Source: Bacteroidales bacterium (GTDB lineage Bacteria > Bacteroidota > Bacteroidia > Bacteroidales > F082). Taken from it: 19,067 nt of DNA. Made by a program: the position numbers and the translations under genes. The stretch is taken from the NCBI GenBank assembly GCA_900769945.1, contig CAAGIO010000036.1, positions 1-19,067 on the forward strand, given 5' to 3'. The notes beneath the pieces were generated by a model. That model was not told the origin of the DNA. It saw only the letters and a program-made list of their open reading frames with translations, and did no database searches. Below are positions 1 through 5,692 of the stretch, piece after piece (the first letter of the stretch is position 1; the number at the start of each line of letters is the position of its first letter).

Positions 1-254
1 AATTTCGTAAACGGTTGGTATTTAATAAGATAAAGTTTTTGCCATCCAAACTTTTTTTTGAAATTTCCAAACTAAAGGGGTGAAATTTCTGATTTTTGTT
101 CCGTTTTGGAGGTGTTTTTTTTTTTTGGGGGGGGGCTGTCCGGTGATTTTTTTCACCTTTCCGCGTGATAAGATAGAACTAATCCATAGCCATATACAAC
201 TGTGCATACCGTCCAAAAGGCGGTGGGAATACAATTTAGGGATTTTGGAAGGTC
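1..254. other. Non-coding left edge with T12G9 homopolymer pair
   Basis: I see no credible gene here. Reading frames that cross the stretch are low-complexity and dominated by homopolymers. It lies downstream of the OppB-type permease, which ends at 255. Visible structure: a T8 run at 52-59, two copies of the self-complementary octamer GAAATTTC (60-67 and 82-89, 22 bases apart), T12 at 115-126 followed directly by G9 at 127-135, and a small hairpin GGTGA/TCACC at 142-157 with a six-T loop. The hairpin has no clear U-tract on the permease strand, so I do not call it a terminator. Confidence 0.6.
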
Positions 255-1304
255 TCAAACACGTATCCGAGGGTCTATAACTCCATAGATAATATCAACA
301 ACGATATTGATAATCACGAGCATAGTACCAATAAGAAGCACCGACCCCATGATAACAGGGAAGTCGAACTTATCGAGGGCGTCAACGATAACGACACCAA
401 TACCTTTCCAATCGAAGACATATTCAACGAACACTGCGCCGGCAAGAAGGGAGGCGAACCAGCCTGAAATAGCTGTAACCACGGGAGTAAGGGCGTTACG
501 TAAGGCATGGACAGTGATAATGCGCCATTTACGCAATCCTTTAGCCTTGGCTGTACGAATATAGTCCTGTGACATCACGTCAAGCAATGTTGTGCGAGTA
601 AGTTCGACCACAACAGCGAGCGGACGGATACCGAGAGTCAACGCTGGCAGAATAAGGTTTTTCAAGTCGAGATATGACCCGTTGCCATAATCATCAACAG
701 AGAAAAGGCTGCCTGTCATGCCGAGTCCCGTCACCGATTCAAGCACATAGCCGAAGAGCCATGCTATGAGGATAGCGGCGAAGAATGAAGGCAGTGACAT
801 TCCTAACGTTGTGACAAACAACGTCAGGCGGTTGATGAAGTTTGAATTTAGTACTGCTGCGAGCACGCCGAGGGTGACGCCGAAAAGCATAGCGAAAAAT
901 ATCGAGACCGAGGCAAGAATAAGAGTGTTTGGGAACGCCTCAGTCAAAATATCCGCAACCTGTCTCTTACTTTGGTAAGAGAAACGAAGATACGGTGGTT
1001 TTACAACAAGGGCTTTCTCACCAAACGAGGCGATTCTCAGGCATTTACACGGCTGTTTCTCAGCATCATAGACAGATAACAACGACAAGTCGTTAAGATA
1101 ATTAACGTATTGTTTTGCCACACTCTGATTCAGTCCGAGTTCTTCTCGAATAGCGATGACATCCTTCTCATCGGCGCGTTGTCCGAGCATCATTCGCACT
1201 GGGTCGCCGGGGACTATGGTGAAAAGGAAAAACACTATAGTAGCCACGCCCCATAGGACGAGGATTCCGTACAACACCTTCCTGACGATATAGTCAAACA
1301 TCAT
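255..1304 (-). CDS. OppB/DppB-type ABC transporter permease
   Basis: This 349-residue inner-membrane permease belongs to the peptide/nickel (OppB/DppB) branch of binding-protein-dependent ABC transporters. It has the family's N-terminal membrane helix (about 10-31) followed by VPGDP at 31-35. Helices lie near 126-152, 160-188, 216-236, 276-298 and 317-341. The cytoplasmic EAA loop that contacts the ATPase is at about 249-270, with DYIRTAKAKGL and HALRNAL. It ends in the usual GVIDPRIRV. The start codon overlaps the stop of the upstream DoxX-like gene (TAATG), so the two are translationally coupled. OppB normally pairs with OppC and two ATPases. None is in this window, so it may be a stand-alone permease or its partners lie elsewhere. 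The family is clear; the substrate is unknown. Confidence 0.88.
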   Translation of the reverse strand: MMFDYIVRKVLYGILVLWGVATIVFFLFTIVPGDPVRMMLGQRADEKDVIAIREELGLNQSVAKQYVNYLNDLSLLSVYDAEKQPCKCLRIASFGEKALVVKPPYLRFSYQSKRQVADILTEAFPNTLILASVSIFFAMLFGVTLGVLAAVLNSNFINRLTLFVTTLGMSLPSFFAAILIAWLFGYVLESVTGLGMTGSLFSVDDYGNGSYLDLKNLILPALTLGIRPLAVVVELTRTTLLDVMSQDYIRTAKAKGLRKWRIITVHALRNALTPVVTAISGWFASLLAGAVFVEYVFDWKGIGVVIVDALDKFDFPVIMGSVLLIGTMLVIINIVVDIIYGVIDPRIRV

Positions 1305-2536
1305 TAAAATGGAAAATCTATTTTACTCCATTTCCCTTGTATCACACCATTATCTATAAGCAGCAGTCCGGGATTTGAGCGTACCATTGTCTTAAGTTCG
1401 AGCTCGTCACCGAAATACACATCGTAAAACATCGGGTATTTTTCATTAAGATTATCGACGGCATCGGGTGATGTTGCTGTTATCCAGATATAGCTAAAGC
1501 CTTCTTCTTCAGCCTTTTCCGCCATCATCATGCAATTCTTGAAATCCTTTTCCGACAACTCATCAAGATAAGGGGCGACGAACACGTACAGGTTCTCTGT
1601 ATCAAAAAGAATATTGGTGAAGTCGTTACCATCAGCATCGAGAATCGAGAAGGAGAGCGAGGAAGAGGCGTTTTCCGAACGTTGTGAGACAAATTCCCAT
1701 TGGCTCATCCACACACTGTCATTCCATGGATAATTGGGCGACACAAACTCTTGAGTCTCACCGGTTTCCTTATTTTGATACAAGAGATAGATAACGCCGG
1801 CATCATATTCCGTAGGAGTCATATCCTTCCCGACCTTCCATTCTCTAAAATCTATTATCGGCAGATGTCTGATGTTAAAAATCTCGAAATACACGAACGC
1901 TGCCATAAACAAAAGAGCGAAGAGCCACTGCCCTATCTTTGTCACCCTATTGTTTTTCAGCGACTTAAAGTTTATCAATATAGGAAGCAGCAAAGAGTCA
2001 ATGACGAGATTCTTGTAAAAAGTCTGCCAATTGCTCATTTTCACTGCGTCACCGAAGCAACCGCAGTCGGGGACAAGGTTCAATAAAGCGTCGAAGAATG
2101 TGACGATGGTGAAATACGCCATAAGGATAGCCGCACCCACCGACGACAAACGAGGTAGAAGGTTAAGGAACAAGCAGATACCGACAATAAACTCCGCCAA
2201 TATCAGAACGATGGCGAGCACAAGAGCCGCATTATTCAGCCATTCCATTCCATAGACGGATAGATAGTCAACAATCTTATATTTTGTTCCGAGAGGATCA
2301 ACGCCTTTAGTAAAGCTGCTGAAAATGAACAGTGCGCCAACGAGCATCCTGTTGACAGCAAGCCCCGCATCATTATATTTTCCTGCTAAAAGTGACGAAA
2401 ACATGAGGGTGAGGAGCGCAAGGCTGAGCACCGCCCAAGAGAATTGAGGTACAAAGCCAATCAGCACAGCACATACCAGAGCCATGCCCGTGAAAACGAA
2501 AGACACCAACCATGATTTATGTTTGAACACCACCAT
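1304..2536 (-). CDS. DoxX/MauE-like membrane protein with C-terminal periplasmic domain
   Basis: This 410-residue protein has two parts. Residues about 10-190 hold hydrophobic helices of the DoxX/MauE type, including FSSFTKGVDPLG (72-83) and a CGCFGD motif (158-163) like the cysteine motif of MauE-like quinone/disulfide-linked proteins. After a further helix (about 201-219) a soluble domain follows, ending with RSNPGLLLI (386-394) and a GKWS strand, which resembles a thioredoxin fold. I see no CxxC in that domain, so it is probably not a classical thiol oxidoreductase. The start has a good ribosome site (AGGGGAG) six bases after the DUF1599 stop, and the stop overlaps the permease start. I infer a cell-envelope redox or lipid-linked role; the function is not established. 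Confidence 0.75.
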   Translation of the reverse strand: MVVFKHKSWLVSFVFTGMALVCAVLIGFVPQFSWAVLSLALLTLMFSSLLAGKYNDAGLAVNRMLVGALFIFSSFTKGVDPLGTKYKIVDYLSVYGMEWLNNAALVLAIVLILAEFIVGICLFLNLLPRLSSVGAAILMAYFTIVTFFDALLNLVPDCGCFGDAVKMSNWQTFYKNLVIDSLLLPILINFKSLKNNRVTKIGQWLFALLFMAAFVYFEIFNIRHLPIIDFREWKVGKDMTPTEYDAGVIYLLYQNKETGETQEFVSPNYPWNDSVWMSQWEFVSQRSENASSSLSFSILDADGNDFTNILFDTENLYVFVAPYLDELSEKDFKNCMMMAEKAEEEGFSYIWITATSPDAVDNLNEKYPMFYDVYFGDELELKTMVRSNPGLLLIDNGVIQGKWSKIDFPF

Positions 2537-2543
2537 TACTCCC

Positions 2544-3089
2544 CTATTTTTTTTCGTTAATTAAAATCAAACAGAACACAGCGTAATTTATTATGTCGAA
2601 ATAGTTCGCATCGAGACCTTCTGAGATAAGCGTCTTACCGTCATTATCCTCTATCTCTTTAATCCTCAAGAGCTTCATCAAGATAAGGTCGGTCATTGAG
2701 CTGACACGCATGCTCCTCCAAGCCTCGTCATAGTCGTGGTTTTTCTTCGACATCAGCTCGAAAGCGGAATCAAGGACCTTATGATATAAGTCGGAGGCAG
2801 TACTGAAATCGATGTCCGGATGTTCTACAACGCCAAGTTGAAGTTGTATTATCGCCATTGCAGAGTAATTGATAATACCGATAAACTCCGGTTCAACACC
2901 TTCATTTACAAGATGTTCCTTCTTTCTTTGCAAGCTCCTGATGCGGTTAGCCTTGATAAAAATCTGGTCAGTGAGCGATTCGGTACGCATTATTCGCCAT
3001 GCGACACCGTAGTCGTGCATTTTTTTCTCAAAGATATCGCCACATAACGATATCACCTGTTTATATTCTACATCAGTATTTTTTTCCAT
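2544..3089 (-). CDS. DUF1599 protein with two internal repeats
   Basis: This 181-residue soluble protein is a tandem duplication of the DUF1599 unit. Repeat 1 (about 21-84) and repeat 2 (about 114-177) share KK-HDY--AWR-MR, S-TD--L/I-K--RI, then EG and the IINY motif. The conserved H, D, W, R, D and K positions suggest an all-alpha nucleotide-binding or hydrolysing fold, but the biochemical activity is not established. It is the first gene of a tight minus-strand unit (seven bases to the DoxX-like gene) and is divergent from folP, with 74 bases between the two start codons. No strong TAnnTTTG element is visible on its strand in that gap. The family call is strong; the function is unknown. Confidence 0.85.
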   Translation of the reverse strand: MEKNTDVEYKQVISLCGDIFEKKMHDYGVAWRIMRTESLTDQIFIKANRIRSLQRKKEHLVNEGVEPEFIGIINYSAMAIIQLQLGVVEHPDIDFSTASDLYHKVLDSAFELMSKKNHDYDEAWRSMRVSSMTDLILMKLLRIKEIEDNDGKTLISEGLDANYFDIINYAVFCLILINEKK

Positions 3090-3103
3090 TCAAAAAAAAT
3101 TTA

Positions 3104-3111
3104 TATTTTTG
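3104..3111 (+). promoter_or_regulatory. Putative -7 element for folP-cdaA
   Basis: TATTTTTG matches the Bacteroidota -7 consensus TAnnTTTG exactly. It would place transcription start about 45 bases before the folP ATG. The -33 TTG is poor (TTT at the expected spacing), and the surroundings are AT-rich, so a chance match is possible. Confidence 0.45.
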
Positions 3112-3163
3112 CGTTTCAATTATTAAGGAATAAAATATCCATGCGGTAAAATTATAAAAAAAT

Positions 3164-4003
3164 ATGTTACGAATAAAAACTGACAATCAATTTTTTTCAT
3201 GGGACAGGGCTGTTGTTATGGGCATCATGAATGTGACACCCGATTCATTTTATGATGGAGGCCGGTATCAAGGCATCGATGCGGTTCTGAATCAATGCAA
3301 TAAGATGGTAGAGGAAGGTGTTGACATCATCGACATAGGGGCATTCTCTACTCGACCGGGCAGCGTCAGAGTTGGAGCAGATGAAGAGTCAGCGCGCATT
3401 CTGCCATCGCTCAAGGCCATACGAAAAGAGTTCCCTGACATTCCAATCTCCATCGACACTTTCAGGAAAAGCGTCGCGCAACAATGTTTCGAGGAAGGAG
3501 CCGACATCATCAACGATATTTCAGGAGGACTGTTCGACGACGAAATGATTCCTTACATCGGGAGCAACCATATACCTTATATATTAATGCACATCACAGG
3601 CACGCTTGAGACCATGCACAAGGAGAACATCATCAGCAGCAACGTACATGAGGAGGTAAGGATGTTTTTCGAGAGACAAATAGCAAAATTGTCTGAATAT
3701 GGGGAGCAGCAAGTCATTCTTGACCCAGGAATAGGATTCAACAAGACCATAGAATGTAATTTCGGATTGTTAAGAGATATTGACAGTTACAGGGTGAACA
3801 ATCTGCCCGTCTTGATAGGCATCTCACACAAATCACTTATCTTCAAGACTTTAGAGATTACAGCACAAGAGGCGTTAAACGGCACCACAGTATTAAACAC
3901 CATCGCGCTTCTCGAAGGAGCCGACATACTCCGCGTTCATGACGTTAGAGAGGCTGTCGAGACAGTAAAACTTGTAAAAAGCTTTAATAACGGAGTGGAT
4001 TGA
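3164..4003 (+). CDS. folP: Dihydropteroate synthase
   Basis: This 279-residue cytoplasmic enzyme joins 7,8-dihydropterin pyrophosphate with p-aminobenzoate to give dihydropteroate, the sulfonamide-inhibited step of folate synthesis. All family motifs are present in order: GIMNVTPDSF (20-29), DIGAFSTRPGS (57-67), SIDTFR (96-101), INDISGG (116-122), ILDPGIGFNKT (185-195), GISHKS (219-224) and RVHDV (257-261). Residues matching E. coli N22, T62/R63, D96, N115, D185, K221, R255 and H257 are N23, T63/R64, D98, N117, D187, K223, R257 and H259, so the enzyme should be active. The usual SRKS motif reads SHKS, with His222 in place of Arg. The start is the ATG at 3164; a nearer upstream ATG at 3141 meets a stop at once. 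It lies 54 bases ahead of cdaA, probably co-transcribed. Confidence 0.96.
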   Translation: MLRIKTDNQFFSWDRAVVMGIMNVTPDSFYDGGRYQGIDAVLNQCNKMVEEGVDIIDIGAFSTRPGSVRVGADEESARILPSLKAIRKEFPDIPISIDTFRKSVAQQCFEEGADIINDISGGLFDDEMIPYIGSNHIPYILMHITGTLETMHKENIISSNVHEEVRMFFERQIAKLSEYGEQQVILDPGIGFNKTIECNFGLLRDIDSYRVNNLPVLIGISHKSLIFKTLEITAQEALNGTTVLNTIALLEGADILRVHDVREAVETVKLVKSFNNGVD

Positions 4004-4057
4004 TTCATCATTGTATTTCAAAGTGGATTTTATTTTTAAAACATAAAAACAGCAGAC

Positions 4058-4882
4058 ATGACCGACTTGATTATCAACGCCTTCATTCACATCCGTTTCT
4101 TGGACATCTTAGACATTATCCTTGTTGGACTGATGTTTTATTTTCTTTACACATTAGTAAAAGGTAGTACGGCGATAAACATTTTCATAGGCATTGTTGC
4201 GATATTAATCATGACTAAGATTGTGACGGTGCTGCACATGGAGTTGTTGAGTTACATATTAGGAGCCTTTGTCAATGTTGGATTTATTGCGTTAATAATT
4301 ATTTTCCAGCCGGAGATAAGGAAGTTCCTGTTAAGCATTGGCACATCGAAATTTGCTGTTTCTTTCCGTCGTTTTTTCTCCCGCTTAGGGTTAAAATACA
4401 GTGGTGAGGGCGACAACGACCTCGACCCTATTTGCGAGGCATGCATCTCGATGGGTAACGACAAGGTCGGTGCGCTGATATTATTAACGCAAGAGAATGA
4501 TTTACAGGATATCGTTGCCACTGGAGTAACGATTGACGCTATCATCAGCAAGCCTTTACTTGAGAACATTTTCTTCAAGAACAGCCCGCTTCACGATGGG
4601 GCAATGGTCATTTCAAACAACAAGATTGTAGCGGCGAGATGTATCCTTCCCATCACGCAGCAGACGCATCTGCCGGGTAGTTACGGGCTAAGGCACAGAG
4701 CCGGTATTGGAGTGTCGGAGAACAACGACTGTATAGTGATTGTTGTCTCAGAAGAGACGGGTAGCATCAGGATAATACACAATGGCAAAGTCAATGATGT
4801 TAAGCCTTCGGAGATGAAGGCCAAAATCATTGAGATTCATAACAAGAGTGCGTTCTCAAAAAAGTCATTCTCACGAAAATAA
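4058..4882 (+). CDS. cdaA: Diadenylate cyclase CdaA (c-di-AMP synthase)
   Basis: This 274-residue membrane-bound diadenylate cyclase makes cyclic di-AMP from two ATP. Three N-terminal helices (about 18-33, 38-59, 64-83) are followed by QPEIRKFL (84-91) and the DAC (DisA_N) domain at about 120-245. Both catalytic signatures are intact: HDGAMVI with the DGA core at 180-182, and GLRHRAGIG with RHR at 212-214. Length and layout fit the one-enzyme-per-genome CdaA class. It follows folP on the same strand with a 54-base gap and no visible terminator. Its TAA stop abuts the stop of the convergent lipoprotein gene with no base between. c-di-AMP commonly controls potassium and osmotic balance; no regulator partner such as CdaR is seen here. 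Confidence 0.95.
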   Translation: MTDLIINAFIHIRFLDILDIILVGLMFYFLYTLVKGSTAINIFIGIVAILIMTKIVTVLHMELLSYILGAFVNVGFIALIIIFQPEIRKFLLSIGTSKFAVSFRRFFSRLGLKYSGEGDNDLDPICEACISMGNDKVGALILLTQENDLQDIVATGVTIDAIISKPLLENIFFKNSPLHDGAMVISNNKIVAARCILPITQQTHLPGSYGLRHRAGIGVSENNDCIVIVVSEETGSIRIIHNGKVNDVKPSEMKAKIIEIHNKSAFSKKSFSRK

Positions 4883-5674
4883 TCAGTACACAGGAATCAA
4901 CCGGTCGGAATCGGTACGGAACAATAGCTGTTCGTATGGGTCGTAACGGAAACTATTGACGGAGTCGGGGCTTTTTTCAGAGTGTCTTTTTATGAAGTCG
5001 TTTAATGCTGCATCGTAGCAATAGCCAGCATAAAGTCTGCCGAGGTTCTCTGCAAAGCGGTAGAAATCAGACATTGTGAGTGAATCAACATAAAAATGCG
5101 CCAACAGCCTCCCCTGCTCATCGCTTTGGAAAGAGCAGTAATAATCGCTAAAGAGATTCTGTTCGGTAAAATAAAGAGTCGAATCGGGATTATCATTGAA
5201 GGCGAACCATGCCGCCACATTCACAACATCAACAGGCACGAGTGCGACACAATCCTCATCATAAAAGCTATAGTAATATGGTTGGGAGACATTCATTTCC
5301 GACACTTCAACGCAAGGAATATCAATCAACCAAATATCGGAAGAGTCATTGATGGAGGTGACGACATTCAACCCATAGTCATTCAATGTTGAAGCCATTG
5401 AGAGATAAAGTATGTCGAGGAACAAGTCATCATCAATCTTATCCACTATTTTTGTTTTACTTTCGAGAAAAGCGATTTTTTCCTGAAGTGATAGTGTATC
5501 CATCTCTTCCGGGACAGAATCGTTGCGCAGGTTCTTCTTTATCAGCGATTCCGGCAGGAACAGAGCCACGGAAGCGTTTGCACTATCATCGACAAACTTA
5601 TAGGCGAGTTTTCGATGTTGGGAGCATGAGACCAGCATCATCATAGTGAGTAACAGGAAAAGTATCTTTCTCAT
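4883..5674 (-). CDS. Hypothetical lipoprotein downstream of parC
   Basis: This predicted lipoprotein of 263 residues is of unrecognised family. I chose the ATG at 5674 over in-frame TTG codons further upstream because it starts a typical signal peptide: MRK, a hydrophobic stretch, then the lipobox LVSC with the lipidated Cys at residue 17. The mature part is acidic, mixed alpha/beta in appearance and rich in Asp, Tyr and Phe, with no repeat or catalytic motif that I recognise. The start is 18 bases after the parC stop, so it is probably co-transcribed with parC. Its stop abuts that of cdaA on the other strand. Envelope localisation is well supported; the function is unknown. Confidence 0.7.
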   Translation of the reverse strand: MRKILFLLLTMMMLVSCSQHRKLAYKFVDDSANASVALFLPESLIKKNLRNDSVPEEMDTLSLQEKIAFLESKTKIVDKIDDDLFLDILYLSMASTLNDYGLNVVTSINDSSDIWLIDIPCVEVSEMNVSQPYYYSFYDEDCVALVPVDVVNVAAWFAFNDNPDSTLYFTEQNLFSDYYCSFQSDEQGRLLAHFYVDSLTMSDFYRFAENLGRLYAGYCYDAALNDFIKRHSEKSPDSVNSFRYDPYEQLLFRTDSDRLIPVY

Positions 5675-5692
5675 AATCAACAAGATTAGTTA

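Noticed and set aside
123..180. Second hairpin GGTGA/TCACC as a permease terminator
   Set aside because: On the minus strand it is followed by a C-run and A-run, not a U-tract.
208..224. Small GC-rich hairpin ACCG-T-CC-AAAA-GG-CGGT after the permease gene
   Set aside because: Short stem with a bulge and no U-tract on the permease strand, so not a convincing terminator.
22..258. Small frames on both strands at the left edge
   Set aside because: They are built on the homopolymer tracts (PPPKKKK or FFFLGGG) and overlap each other and the permease end; no domain or signal.
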